Source of the DNA: Ramlibacter lithotrophicus | GTDB lineage: Bacteria > Pseudomonadota > Gammaproteobacteria > Burkholderiales > Burkholderiaceae_C | NCBI RefSeq assembly: GCF_012184415.1 | Contig: NZ_VTOX01000012.1 | Location: 62,001 to 126,000, forward strand | Length of the DNA stretch: 64,000 nucleotides | Direction: 5' to 3' | Shown: positions 17,103 through 27,985 of the stretch, in pieces | How the letters are laid out: each line of letters starts with the position of its first letter | Numbering within the stretch: the first letter of the stretch is position 1 | Translations under genes and position numbers: made by a program | Notes under the pieces: model-generated | What the model saw: the letters and a program-made list of their open reading frames with translations, nothing else | The model's database searches: none | Told to the model about the DNA's origin: nothing

Positions 17103-18032
17103 TCAGGCCCGGTCGGCCACGCGTTCGCCGAGCAGCCCGGACGGCCGCAGCGTGAGCATCCCGATCAGCACGATGAACGCGAAGATGTCGGAGTAGTGGC
17201 TGCCCAGCACGCCGCCGGTGAGCACGCCGATGTAGCCGGAGCCGATCGCCTCGATCAGGCCCAGCAGGATGCCGCCGACCACGGCCCCGGCGAGGTTGCC
17301 GATGCCGCCGAACACCGCCGCCGTGAACGCCTTCAGCCCCGGCAGGAAGCCCATGGTGTGCTGCACCGTGCCGTAATTGGACGCGTACATGACGCCGGCA
17401 ATCGTCGCCAGCACGGCGCCGATCACGAAGGTGGCGGAGATCACCGTGTCGGGCCGCACGCCCATCAGCGCCGCCACCCGGGGATTCTCGGAAGTGGCGC
17501 GCATCGCGCGTCCGAGCTTGGTGTAGTTCACCAGGTACATCAGCACTGCCAGGCAGATCGCCGTCAGCCCCAGGATCATGATCTGGGTGGACGTGATCAC
17601 GGCCCCGCCCACCTGGAACGGCGTCGGCGGCAGCAAGGTCGGATAGGGCTTGTAATTGGGCTTGAAGATGATCATCGCCAGCGTCTGCAGCAGGATCGAC
17701 ATGCCGATGGCGGTGATCAGCGGCGCCAGCCGCGGGCTGTCGCGCAGCGGCCGGTAGGCCACTTTCTCGATGGTGTAGTTGAGGGCCGAGGCGACCACGC
17801 AGGCGATCAGCGTCGAGACCAGCAACATCAGCCAGCCCGGCATGCCCGGCATGGCCTCCTGCATGCCCATGATGATCGCCCAGCTGGTGAGCGCGCCGAT
17901 CATCAGGACTTCGCCGTGGGCGAAGTTGATCAGGCTGATGATGCCGTACACCATGGTGTAGCCGAGCGCCACCAGCGCGTACATGCTGCCCAGGACCAGA
18001 CCGTTGATGATCTGCTGCAGCAGGATTTCCAT
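17103..18032 (-). CDS. livH: LivH branched-chain amino acid ABC transporter permease
   Basis: Inner-membrane permease (309 residues), first gene of livHMGF. It has hydrophobic helices throughout and the conserved blocks GSMYALVALGYTMVYGIISLINFAHGE and GRAMRATSENPRVAALMGV. CGGAGAAG precedes the ATG. No periplasmic binding-protein gene (livJ/livK) is found next to the operon in this window, so the receptor is coded elsewhere. Confidence 0.95.
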   Translation of the reverse strand: MEILLQQIINGLVLGSMYALVALGYTMVYGIISLINFAHGEVLMIGALTSWAIIMGMQEAMPGMPGWLMLLVSTLIACVVASALNYTIEKVAYRPLRDSPRLAPLITAIGMSILLQTLAMIIFKPNYKPYPTLLPPTPFQVGGAVITSTQIMILGLTAICLAVLMYLVNYTKLGRAMRATSENPRVAALMGVRPDTVISATFVIGAVLATIAGVMYASNYGTVQHTMGFLPGLKAFTAAVFGGIGNLAGAVVGGILLGLIEAIGSGYIGVLTGGVLGSHYSDIFAFIVLIGMLTLRPSGLLGERVADRA

Positions 18033-18134
18033 AGAACTTCTCCGTGTTGTACCGGCGTCCCCACCGGCGCCTCGCCCGGGCGAAATGCGCCGCCTCGCGG
18101 CCGCCGCGTCTTGTGGACGCCGCGGCCCATCAGC

Positions 18135-18165
18135 AAAAAACCCGCCACGAGTCCTCAGGCGGGTT
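18135..18165 (-). terminator. Intrinsic terminator of rarA
   Basis: AACCCGCC (18139-18146) pairs with GGCGGGTT (18158-18165). On the minus strand the hairpin is followed by TTTTTT. It lies 93 bp past the rarA stop and separates rarA from the liv promoter. Confidence 0.8.
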
Positions 18166-18257
18166 CTGCGGGTTGGATTGTAGCGAGCGGTTGAGGCAGA
18201 AAGTCTCCGTTTCCCCCGGGTTCTCCCTAGGGACTGCGGCCGCGGAGTTGACGCAGG

Positions 18258-19580
18258 TCAGCCGCGTCGGGCTTTGTTGAGTTCGCGCAATTCCGCCAAC
18301 CGGGCGGCGATCCTGATCTCCAGCCCGCGCTCCACCGGCCGGTAGAACTGCGGCGGCTTCATGCCTTCCGGGAAGTAGTTCTCCCCGGCGACAAACCCGC
18401 CTTCCTCGTCGTGCGCGTAGCGGTAGTCGCGGCCGTAGTCGAGATCCTTCATCAGCTTCGTCGGCGCATTGCGCAGGTGCAGGGGCACCGGCCTGGTGCC
18501 ATCCTTCTTCACCAGCGCCCGTGCCTCGTTGTACGCCACGTAGACGGCATTGGACTTGGGCGCCATGGCGAGATAGACGATGCATTCGGCCAGCGCCAGT
18601 TCGCCCTCCGGCGTGCCCAGCCGCTCGTAGACCTCGGCGGCGTCCAGCGCCAGCCGCAGCGCCCGCGGGTCCGCGAGGCCGATGTCCTCGGCCGCCATGC
18701 GGATCATGCGGCGCGCCATGTAGCGCGGATCGGCGCCGCCGTCGAGCATGCGCACCAGCCAGTACAGCGCGGCGTCGGGGTCGGAGCCGCGCACCGACTT
18801 GTGCAGCGCGCTGATGGTGTCGTAGAACTGCTCGCCGCCCTTGTCGTAGCGGCGCAGGCGCTCGCCGAGCACCTTGAGCAGCCATTCGTCGGTGATCTGC
18901 TCGCGCCGTTCGTTGGCGGCCGCGACCGAGAGCGTCTCCAGCGTATTGAGGAGGCGCCGGGCGTCGCCGTCGGCGTAGGCGACCAGGCGGTCGCGCGCCG
19001 CTTCGTCGATCGCCGGCACGGCGCCCAGCGCCTGCGCCTTGCCCAGGATCTGCGCCAGGTCGGCCTCCGACAGCGGCTGCAGCACGTAGACCGCTGCCCG
19101 CGACAGCAGCGCGGAATTGACCTCGAAGGACGGGTTTTCCGTGGTGGCGCCGATGAACGTGAACAGGCCCGATTCGACGTGCGGCAGGAACGCGTCCTGC
19201 TGGCTCTTGTTGAATCGGTGCACTTCGTCGACGAACACGATGGTGCGCCGGCCGCCGCCGCCGGCGGCGTTCTCCAGCGCCGTGCCCTGCGCGAGCTGCG
19301 CCTGTTCGACGGCGTCGCGGATGTCCTTCACGCCGCCGAGCACGGCGCTGATCTGGATGAACTGCGCGTCGAAGGCATCGGCCATCAGCCGCGCGATGGT
19401 GGTCTTGCCGGTGCCCGGCGGCCCCCACAGGATGCAGCTGTGCGGCTGCCCGGATTCGAAGGCGATGCGCAGCGGCATGCCGGCGCCCAGCAGGTGCTGC
19501 TGGCCGATCACCTCCCCGAGCGTGCGCGGGCGCAGGCGCTCGGCCAGCGGCTGGTGGGCGGCGGGGACCTTCTTCGTCAC
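18258..19580 (-). CDS. rarA: RarA (MgsA) replication-associated recombination AAA+ ATPase
   Basis: A 440-residue clamp-loader-like ATPase acting at stalled replication forks. It has GEVIGQQHLLG, Walker A GPPGTGKT (53-60), Walker B IVFVDEVHRFNKSQQD, sensor 1 GATTENPSFE and the C-terminal tetramerisation/helical region (SVRGSDPDAALYWLVRMLDGGADPRYMARRMIRMAAEDIGLADP). The start is a GTG at 19580. In Burkholderiales it usually follows lolA directly; here an RTX gene lies between. Confidence 0.94.
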   Translation of the reverse strand: MTKKVPAAHQPLAERLRPRTLGEVIGQQHLLGAGMPLRIAFESGQPHSCILWGPPGTGKTTIARLMADAFDAQFIQISAVLGGVKDIRDAVEQAQLAQGTALENAAGGGGRRTIVFVDEVHRFNKSQQDAFLPHVESGLFTFIGATTENPSFEVNSALLSRAAVYVLQPLSEADLAQILGKAQALGAVPAIDEAARDRLVAYADGDARRLLNTLETLSVAAANERREQITDEWLLKVLGERLRRYDKGGEQFYDTISALHKSVRGSDPDAALYWLVRMLDGGADPRYMARRMIRMAAEDIGLADPRALRLALDAAEVYERLGTPEGELALAECIVYLAMAPKSNAVYVAYNEARALVKKDGTRPVPLHLRNAPTKLMKDLDYGRDYRYAHDEEGGFVAGENYFPEGMKPPQFYRPVERGLEIRIAARLAELRELNKARRG

Positions 19581-19631
19581 CCGTGGAGTTTAGAGCGGGC
19601 GCGCGTTCAGCCTCGGCCGGGCAACAACGGA

Positions 19632-19653
19632 GCAATCGGGGGGCCCCGATTGC
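19632..19653. repeat. Perfect 10-bp palindrome with 2-bp loop
   Basis: GCAATCGGGG and CCCCGATTGC flank GG. It lies in the 220-bp gap between the RTX gene and rarA, just past a likely RTX terminator position, but no T-run follows on either strand. Confidence 0.6.
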
Positions 19654-19699
19654 GGTTTGGCCGGCGGAAGAAGCGCTGACGCTCCGGCCGCGCCGTCAT

Positions 19700-19774
19700 C
19701 GGGGTCAGAGCACGATTTCGTAGGCGACCTCACGCTCCGGCCAGACCATCGTCCTGAATCGTGATCCGACCCCG
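19700..19774. repeat. REP-like imperfect inverted repeat downstream of the RTX gene
   Basis: Left arm CGGGGTCAGAGCACGATT (19700-19717) and right arm AATCGTGATCCGACCCCG (19757-19774) are inverted copies with 16 of 18 matches. The GGGGTCAGAGCACGATT core resembles ends I associate with REP/RAYT-type mobile repeats in proteobacteria (from memory, not checked). A direct repeat ACGCTCCGGCC lies at 19679-19689 and 19732-19742. Confidence 0.55.
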
Positions 19775-19800
19775 CTGACTCGTGCCTCGCCCGCCGCGTG

Positions 19801-22089
19801 CTACCCCAGCAGGTCCGGCCACGATCCGACGATCGCGGCGCCGCCCTTGCCGTGCAGGCCCGGGCCCCAGAGCACCAGGTCGCCGTCGCTGAAGCTGAGC
19901 GTCTCCACGCCGCTCAGCGAGTCGGTGCCGTCCGGGCCGGTCACGGTGACCGAAATGCCGCGCCGCACGATCGTGTACCCGGATTGCGCGCCGCTGAAGA
20001 CGGCGATGTCGAAACCGGCGCCGCCGTTGATCGTGTCGTTGCCGGCGCCTCCCTCGATCCGGTTGGCGCCGCGGTCGCCCGTGATGACGTCGCCGAAGGT
20101 GGACCCTCGCACGTCCTCGATCCCGCTCAACGTGTCGCTGGTCCCGTACCCATCGAGGGCCGTTCCCGCACCCACGTCGATGGTGACGCTGGCGGGTGCG
20201 AACCGGTAATCCACGATGTCCAGCCCGCCGCGGCCGTCGATGACGTCGTTGCCAGCCCCGCCCTCGAAGGTTTCCACCGCGCCGCTGTCGCTGCCGGTCA
20301 GCCAGTCGTCTTGGGCCGAGCCGCGGACGCCCTCGATGCTGACCAGGATGTCGACGCCGCCCCAGCCGTCGGAAGCGCTGCCCTGGCTGGAGCCGCCGAG
20401 AGTGACCGTGACGCCGAACGTGGAGGTGCTGTAGTCGGCGACGTCGTAGCCGGCGCCGCCGTCGATGGTGTCGTTGCCCGCGTTGCCGGTGAACAGTTCC
20501 AGGCCGTCGAGCGCTCCGGCGCCGTTGGCCGGGGCGCCGCCCACGAGCACGTCGTTGTAGCGCGATCCCTGGATCCCTTCGATGTTGTGCAGCGAGTCCG
20601 TGCCCGAAAGACCGCCGCTGGCGACCCCTGCGGCGAGGTCGACGGTGACGCCTGCGATCGCCGACTCGTAGCGCGCGATGTCCAGTCCACCCCGGCCGTC
20701 GATCACGTCGTTGCCGGCGCCGCCTTCGAACAGTTCGGGCATCGCGCTCGCTGAGCCGAGCAGCGTGTCGTCGTAGCCGCTGCCGACCACCCGGTTGATG
20801 TTCGCCAGCGTGTCGGCGCCCGCCGCGCCGCTTGCGGCGCCGGCCGCCAGGTCGACGCTCACCGGCCCGAGCGCGCCGGCGTAGCTCGCCTGGTTGGAAT
20901 TGCGCTGCAGCACCGTGTCGAGCTGGCCGCCGTCGATGAAGTCGGCGCCCAGGCCGCCTTCGAACTGCTCGTACAGCGTCGGATCGCTGCTGCCCGAGAT
21001 CGTGTCCCCGAACGCCGATCCCGTGACCGCATTGACGTTCGCCAGCGTGTCGGTGCCGCCCAGCCCGTCCTGCGCGATGCCCGAAGCGAGATCGACGTTC
21101 ACCGCCGATGTGGACGAGGCGTAGCCGACGCTGTTGAGATCCTTGTAGGTCGTGCGATCCAGGATCGCGCCGCCGTCGATGGTGTCGTTGCCGGCGCCTC
21201 CGACGAAGCTGTCGCGACCGCCACCGCCGGACAGGACGTCGTCGCCGGCATGGCCGTCGATGAAGTTGGCGCCAGCGTCGCCGGTCAGGATGTCGTCGAA
21301 AGCGGAACCGCTGATGTTCTCCATCCCCGACAGAAGGTCGTTGCCGGCCCCGCCGGAAGCCGTCCCGGCTCCCAGGTCGACGACCACGCCGGCCACGGTC
21401 CCGCCGCCCAGGTAGTCCACCGTGTCGACGCCGATGCCGCCGTGGATGGTGTCGTTGCCCAGGCCGCCCACGATGACGTCCGAGCCCGCGGCGCCGGACA
21501 AGGCGTCGTCGCCCGCCCCGCCCAGCAACATGTTGTCCCAGTCGTCGCCGGAGAGCGTGTCGTCGAAGCCGGAGCCGATCAGCCGCTCGATGTTCGCGAG
21601 CGTGTCGCTGCCGTCGCCGCCCGTCGCGGTGCCGGTCGCGAGGCTCGCCAGCACGGGACCGGGGGCGCCGGCATAACTGGCGCTGTCGCCGGCGCCGCTG
21701 CCGCCATCGAGCCAATCGGCCCCGGGGCCACCGCGCAGGACATCGTCCCCGGCCAGGCCGTACAACGTGTCGTCGCCGGCCGCCCCGTCGAGCAGGTTCG
21801 CGAATTCGTTGCCGACAATGGTGTCGGCAAACGGTGAGCCGAGGATGTTTTCGATATCGAAGAGGCTGTCACCCGCCGCCGCGCCCGCGTGGAGGTTCAT
21901 CCAGAGATTGACCTCCACGCCCGAGGAGGCGTCCGAATAATCGGCCGTATCGTTCAGCCCGGCGCCACCGTCGAGCACGTCGCCCCCGGCGCCACCGCGC
22001 AGGACGTCGTCGCCGTCGAGCCCGAGCAGAATGTCGTCGCCGGAAGTACCGATGAGCAGGTCATCGCCGTTCGTGCCGTGAATCTCCAT
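19801..22089 (-). CDS. RTX (hemolysin-type calcium-binding repeat) protein
   Basis: A 762-residue acidic, Gly/Asp-rich protein made almost wholly of RTX nonapeptides (GGxGxDxUx, for example GGAGNDTIDGGAG) that fold into calcium-binding beta-rolls outside the cell. About eight larger modules can be seen, each with an RTX stretch, a strand block like GVTVDLAAGVASGG, then GTDTLxNIExVxGSxxDD. The C-terminal end SGVETLSFSDGDLVLW is like the tail of type I secretion substrates; there is no N-terminal signal peptide. No catalytic domain is seen, and no type I secretion genes are in the window. It interrupts the usual lolA-rarA neighbourhood and has repeats downstream, which suggests insertion. Function unknown: matrix, adhesion or surface-layer-like. 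Confidence 0.88.
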   Translation of the reverse strand: MEIHGTNGDDLLIGTSGDDILLGLDGDDVLRGGAGGDVLDGGAGLNDTADYSDASSGVEVNLWMNLHAGAAAGDSLFDIENILGSPFADTIVGNEFANLLDGAAGDDTLYGLAGDDVLRGGPGADWLDGGSGAGDSASYAGAPGPVLASLATGTATGGDGSDTLANIERLIGSGFDDTLSGDDWDNMLLGGAGDDALSGAAGSDVIVGGLGNDTIHGGIGVDTVDYLGGGTVAGVVVDLGAGTASGGAGNDLLSGMENISGSAFDDILTGDAGANFIDGHAGDDVLSGGGGRDSFVGGAGNDTIDGGAILDRTTYKDLNSVGYASSTSAVNVDLASGIAQDGLGGTDTLANVNAVTGSAFGDTISGSSDPTLYEQFEGGLGADFIDGGQLDTVLQRNSNQASYAGALGPVSVDLAAGAASGAAGADTLANINRVVGSGYDDTLLGSASAMPELFEGGAGNDVIDGRGGLDIARYESAIAGVTVDLAAGVASGGLSGTDSLHNIEGIQGSRYNDVLVGGAPANGAGALDGLELFTGNAGNDTIDGGAGYDVADYSTSTFGVTVTLGGSSQGSASDGWGGVDILVSIEGVRGSAQDDWLTGSDSGAVETFEGGAGNDVIDGRGGLDIVDYRFAPASVTIDVGAGTALDGYGTSDTLSGIEDVRGSTFGDVITGDRGANRIEGGAGNDTINGGAGFDIAVFSGAQSGYTIVRRGISVTVTGPDGTDSLSGVETLSFSDGDLVLWGPGLHGKGGAAIVGSWPDLLG

Positions 22090-22157
22090 GGCCGCTCCCG
22101 TAACACGCGAAGCATCGCGTTATACAGGAAACGTCTGGTTACCGGAATGGTCGACCC

Positions 22158-22790
22158 TTATTGCTTCACGACATCCGCGTTCTGCGGCGGCTTGAAGTTG
22201 AACACTTCCGGGCCGACGGGCGCGTTGACCTCCATCTTGCTGAACGTCAGCATGGAGCGCTGCCCGAAACTGTCGAGGATCTCCAGCGCGGCCAGCTGGT
22301 CGCCGCGGAAACCCACGCGCATGCCGTGCAACTGGCCTTCCTTGTTCCTCGGCGTGGCCTGCACCCACTGCACGCCGTCCTTCTCGCCGGCCGCCTGCAG
22401 CTCGAAGTCGCGGCGCAGCGTCGCCAGGTCGGGCGCGGACGCGATCAGCGCGGCCGGCGTGGAGCCCAGCACCTGCGCCTGCTTGCGCTGGGTGACCTGC
22501 CGCAGGTCGGCGTCGTACAGCCACAGCGTCTGGCCGTCGGCGACGATGGTCTGCTCGAAGGGCTTCCTGTAGTTGAAGCGGAAGCGGTCGGGACGGGCGA
22601 ACTCGAAGGTGCCCGACGACTTCTTGGTCTTGGCGGACTGGCCTTCGCGCGCCGGCGAGGTGACGACCTGCGTGAACTCGGCGCGGCCGGTCTTGGCGGT
22701 CTGGACGAACTTCTCCAGGCTGTCCAGCCCGGACGCCTGCGCGGCCAGCAGGCTGCCGGCGAGGAAGGTGAATGCGATCAGCTTTTTCAT
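22158..22790 (-). CDS. lolA: LolA outer-membrane lipoprotein carrier
   Basis: Periplasmic chaperone (210 residues) that carries lipoproteins from LolCDE to LolB. It has a signal peptide (1-19, LAAQASG) and the conserved LolA fold: SGTFEFARPDRFRFNYRKPFEQTIVADGQTLWLYDADLRQVTQR and GFRGDQLAALEILDSFGQRSMLTFSKMEVN. The ATG at 22790 begins MKKLIAFTF. It lies 166 bp after ftsK on the same strand. Confidence 0.94.
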   Translation of the reverse strand: MKKLIAFTFLAGSLLAAQASGLDSLEKFVQTAKTGRAEFTQVVTSPAREGQSAKTKKSSGTFEFARPDRFRFNYRKPFEQTIVADGQTLWLYDADLRQVTQRKQAQVLGSTPAALIASAPDLATLRRDFELQAAGEKDGVQWVQATPRNKEGQLHGMRVGFRGDQLAALEILDSFGQRSMLTFSKMEVNAPVGPEVFNFKPPQNADVVKQ

Positions 22791-22956
22791 GGGACTCCGT
22801 GACTCGGGTGGTTGGCCGCAGCATGGCCGGCCGACATGGACGCCGGGTGAAGCCCGGCATCGCACCTGTTTCAAGGAGTGTCGCCCATCCGCGCCGTCCG
22901 GGCCCATCGGCGGGCGTCCACCAGCCGGGTCGGACAACGTCCCGCGTGGCGGCGCG

Positions 22957-25275
22957 CTATTCGGTGCGGGTCGGCACCAGGATCTCGCGCTGGCCGCTGC
23001 CGCTCATCGCGCTCACCAGCCCGGCGTTCTCCATGTCCTCGACCAGGCGGGCGGCGCGGTTGTAGCCGATCTTCAGGTGGCGCTGCACCAGCGAGATGCT
23101 GGCCTTGCGGTTCTTGAGCACCACTTCCACGGCCTGGTCGTACATCGGGTCCTTCTCGCCGGAGCCGCCCTCGCCGCCCAGCAGGTCGCCGTCGTCGTCC
23201 ACCGTGCCGCCTTCGAGGATGCCCTCGATGTAGTTCGGCTCGCCGCCCTGCTGCTTGAGGAACGACACGACCCGGTGCACCTCCTCGTCGCTGACGAAGG
23301 CGCCGTGCACGCGGGTCGGCAGCCCGGTGCCGCTTTGCATGTACAACATGTCGCCCATGCCGAGCAGGGCCTCGGCCCCCATCTGGTCGAGGATGGTGCG
23401 GCTGTCGATCTTGCTGGAGACCTGGAAGGCGATCCGGGTCGGGATGTTGGCCTTGATCAGGCCGGTGATCACGTCGACGCTGGGCCGCTGCGTGGCCAGG
23501 ATCAGGTGGATGCCGGCGGCACGCGCCTTCTGCGCCAGGCGGGCGATCAGCTCCTCGATCTTCTTGCCGACCACCATCATCAGGTCGGCCAGTTCGTCGA
23601 TCACCACCACGATGTGAGGCAGCCGGTCGAGCGGCTCGGGTGCGTCCGGCGTCAGGCTGAACGGGTTGGGAATGAGTTCCCCGCGCGCCTTGGCCTCGTC
23701 CAGCTTGTGGTTGTAGCCGCCCAGGTTGCGCACGCCCATCCTGCTCATGAGCTTGTAGCGGCGCTCCATTTCGCCGACGCACCAGTTCAGGCCGTTGGCC
23801 GCCTGGCGCATGTCGGTGACGACCGGGCACAGCAGGTGCGGGATGCCTTCGTAGACTGACATCTCCAGCATCTTGGGGTCGATCATCAGCAGCCGCACGT
23901 CGCGTGCCTCGGCCTTGTACAGCAGCGACAGGATCATCGCGTTCAGGCCCACCGACTTGCCCGAGCCGGTGGTGCCGGCCACCAGCACGTGCGGCATCTT
24001 CGCGAGGTCGGCCACGACGGGGTTGCCGACGATGTCCTTGCCCAGGCCCATCGTCAGCATGGCCTTCGCATCGTTGTAGACCTGCGAGCCGAGGATTTCC
24101 GACAGCTTGATCGACTGCCGCTTGGCATTGGGCAGTTCCAGCGCCATGTGCGCCTTGCCCGGGATGGTCTCGACCACGCGGATCGACACCAGGCTGAGCG
24201 ACCGCGCCAGGTCCTTGGCGAGGTTCACCACCTGCGAGCCCTTCACGCCGGTGGCCGGCTCGATCTCGTAGCGGGTGATCACCGGACCGGGCTGCGCCAG
24301 TACCACGCGCACCTCGACGCCGAAGTCCTTGAGCTTCTTCTCGATCAGGCGGCTGGTCATCTCCAGCGTCTCGGCGGTCACCGTCTCCTGGCGCGCGGGC
24401 GGCGTGTCCAGCAGGTCCACCTGCGGCAGCTTCGAATCGGGCAGTTCGGTGAACAGCGGCTTCTGCCGCTCCTTGGCCACCCGTTCGCTCTTGGGCGCCT
24501 CGACCCTGGCCGGCTCGATCAGGACTGGTGCCGGGTGGTGCTCCTCGATCTCGATGCGCTCCTCCAGCACGATCTCCTCGCGCTGGCGGGCCGCCTGCTG
24601 GCCCAGGGCGACGTCCTCGGCCTGCTCGCGCCGCTCGCGCCGCGCCTCGAACCACGCGTCGATGCCGGCGCCCAGCCGCTCGGCGACCTGGCCCCAGGAG
24701 AAACGGAACACCAGCGCGGCGCCGACCACCACCAGGGCCACGAAGACCAGTCCGGAGCCGGTGAAACCGAGCCACTGCACCCCCCAGCGGCCGACGGTGG
24801 CGCCCAGCGCGCCGCCGGCGTGGTCGGGGAGATGCGGTTCCAGGCGATAGAGGCGCGACCATTCCAGCGCCGTGCTGGCGGCCAGCAGCAAGGCGAGCCC
24901 GCCCCAGAAAGCGGCCTTGCCGCGAACGGTGGCGCGCTCGGCGGCGTCCTCGCCCCGCATCCAGCGCGCCAGGCTGGCGAGCCAGGAACGCACGCCGGCG
25001 GCCAGGCACCACCAGGCCGAAAAGCCGAGCAGGAAGTAACTGGCGTCGGCCACCCACGCGCCGAGGTGCCCTCCCAGGTTGCGCACGCCGGTGCCGGCGC
25101 CGGAAGTGGAGAAGGCCGGGTCCTGCTGCGAATAGGTGACGAGCGCCAGCAGCCAGAACAGGAGGGCGGCGGCGCCGAGGACCAGGGCGATTTCGTGGGC
25201 GAAGCGGCTGACGCCGCCGCGGGCCGGCGCCCCGCGGGCGCCGGTGTTGTTCAAGGTGTCCAGGGAGTACGTCAT
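22957..25275 (-). CDS. ftsK: FtsK DNA translocase
   Basis: A 772-residue division-septum DNA pump that moves the terminus region and activates XerCD at dif. Four N-terminal membrane helices (about 27-48, 78-98, 122-138, 172-194) anchor it. A short linker follows, unlike the long linker of E. coli FtsK. The motor has Walker [15 protein letters not shown] (434 on) and Walker [17 protein letters not shown]. The C-terminal winged-helix gamma domain ([41 protein letters not shown]) reads KOPS. The start ATG is at 25275. Confidence 0.96.
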   Translation of the reverse strand: MTYSLDTLNNTGARGAPARGGVSRFAHEIALVLGAAALLFWLLALVTYSQQDPAFSTSGAGTGVRNLGGHLGAWVADASYFLLGFSAWWCLAAGVRSWLASLARWMRGEDAAERATVRGKAAFWGGLALLLAASTALEWSRLYRLEPHLPDHAGGALGATVGRWGVQWLGFTGSGLVFVALVVVGAALVFRFSWGQVAERLGAGIDAWFEARRERREQAEDVALGQQAARQREEIVLEERIEIEEHHPAPVLIEPARVEAPKSERVAKERQKPLFTELPDSKLPQVDLLDTPPARQETVTAETLEMTSRLIEKKLKDFGVEVRVVLAQPGPVITRYEIEPATGVKGSQVVNLAKDLARSLSLVSIRVVETIPGKAHMALELPNAKRQSIKLSEILGSQVYNDAKAMLTMGLGKDIVGNPVVADLAKMPHVLVAGTTGSGKSVGLNAMILSLLYKAEARDVRLLMIDPKMLEMSVYEGIPHLLCPVVTDMRQAANGLNWCVGEMERRYKLMSRMGVRNLGGYNHKLDEAKARGELIPNPFSLTPDAPEPLDRLPHIVVVIDELADLMMVVGKKIEELIARLAQKARAAGIHLILATQRPSVDVITGLIKANIPTRIAFQVSSKIDSRTILDQMGAEALLGMGDMLYMQSGTGLPTRVHGAFVSDEEVHRVVSFLKQQGGEPNYIEGILEGGTVDDDGDLLGGEGGSGEKDPMYDQAVEVVLKNRKASISLVQRHLKIGYNRAARLVEDMENAGLVSAMSGSGQREILVPTRTE

Positions 25276-25376
25276 GAAGTGCGCACGAGCTTACCGCACG
25301 GCATGCGCCGAGGCGAGCGCCTGCGGCGCGGGTACAACGTGCGACGCCAGTCCTGTGAAGGCCGCAATGACCGGCG

Positions 25377-27157
<1,781 letters not shown>

Positions 27158-27211
27158 CGGTCTGATCCGGGCCGCGCCGGCCGCGCGCGGCGGCGGGATC
27201 GCGCTTGCGGC

Positions 27212-27217
27212 TATAAT
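27212..27217 (+). promoter_or_regulatory. -10 box of the rpmB-rpmG promoter
   Basis: A perfect TATAAT lies 164 bp before the rpmB start, in otherwise GC-rich DNA, as expected for a strong ribosomal-protein promoter. No good -35 is seen at 17 bp. The transcript would start near 27224, leaving a leader of about 158 nt with GC-rich hairpin potential. Confidence 0.6.
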
Positions 27218-27381
27218 TGCGGGCTTTGCTGCGAAACCGCGAGGGAAGCCGAGAGGCGACGCAGCCGGCCCGCGAGGGCCCGGGTTACCGCCACCCTTCT
27301 GGCGAGGTGAGGCAGAAGCGAGGACCGGCACCGACGTGCCATCCGCCAGTGACTGCCGTTTTGACGATATCGGAGTGCTTC

Positions 27382-27615
27382 ATGGCACGCGTATGCGACG
27401 TGACGGGCAAGGGCCCGGTGACCGGGAACAACGTTTCCCACGCCAACAACAAGACCAAGCGCCGGTTCCTGCCGAACCTGCAATACCGCCGTTTCTGGGT
27501 CGAGAGCGAGAACCGCTGGGTGCGCCTGCGCGTCTCGAGCGCGGCACTGCGCCTGATCGACAAGAATGGCATCGACGCCGTGCTCGCGGACCTGCGCGCC
27601 CGCGGCCAGGCCTGA
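27382..27615 (+). CDS. rpmB: 50S ribosomal protein L28
   Basis: A 77-residue basic protein beginning [21 protein letters not shown] and containing [13 protein letters not shown], the L28 signature. The length is as usual. It is in an operon with rpmG, 23 nt downstream. Confidence 0.98.
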   Translation: MARVCDVTGKGPVTGNNVSHANNKTKRRFLPNLQYRRFWVESENRWVRLRVSSAALRLIDKNGIDAVLADLRARGQA

Positions 27616-27638
27616 TCCCGCACTGAAAGGAAAGCATC

Positions 27639-27812
27639 ATGGCAAGCAGCAAAGGCGGCCGGGAAAAGATCAAGCTGGAGTCCACCGCGGGCACCGGCCA
27701 CTTCTACACCACCAGCAAGAACAAGAAGACGACGCCCGAGAAGATGTCGATCATGAAGTTCGACCCGAAGGCTCGCAAGCACGTCGAGTACAAGGAAACC
27801 AAGCTGAAGTGA
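27639..27812 (+). CDS. rpmG: 50S ribosomal protein L33
   Basis: A 57-residue basic protein: [20 protein letters not shown], then [23 protein letters not shown]. It lacks the CxxC zinc-type motifs, so it is the zinc-free (C-minus) form. Preceded by GAAAGGAAA. Directly follows rpmB. Confidence 0.98.
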   Translation: MASSKGGREKIKLESTAGTGHFYTTSKNKKTTPEKMSIMKFDPKARKHVEYKETKLK

Positions 27813-27867
27813 GCAACCGGCCTCGCGGCCGGCACTCGTTTCGCTGCCGGCGCAGGCCGGCTCACGA

Positions 27868-27890
27868 AGCCCCGCGACGCGGGGCTTTTT
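27868..27890 (+). terminator. Intrinsic terminator of rpmBG
   Basis: AGCCCCGC (27868-27875) pairs with GCGGGGCT (27879-27886), 3-nt loop, followed by a run of five T. Confidence 0.92.
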
Positions 27891-27985
27891 GTTTGGCGCA
27901 GCCGAGCTGCCGTGACGGCGTGTGACTGGCGCACCATGCTGTCATGCGGGAGCCCCCGCCGCCAGGGCGCGGCGTATGCTGGGCC

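Noticed and set aside
19801..22089. Dense GC-rich repeats that could be read as CRISPR or satellite DNA
   Set aside because: They are codons for RTX nonapeptides in one intact reading frame.
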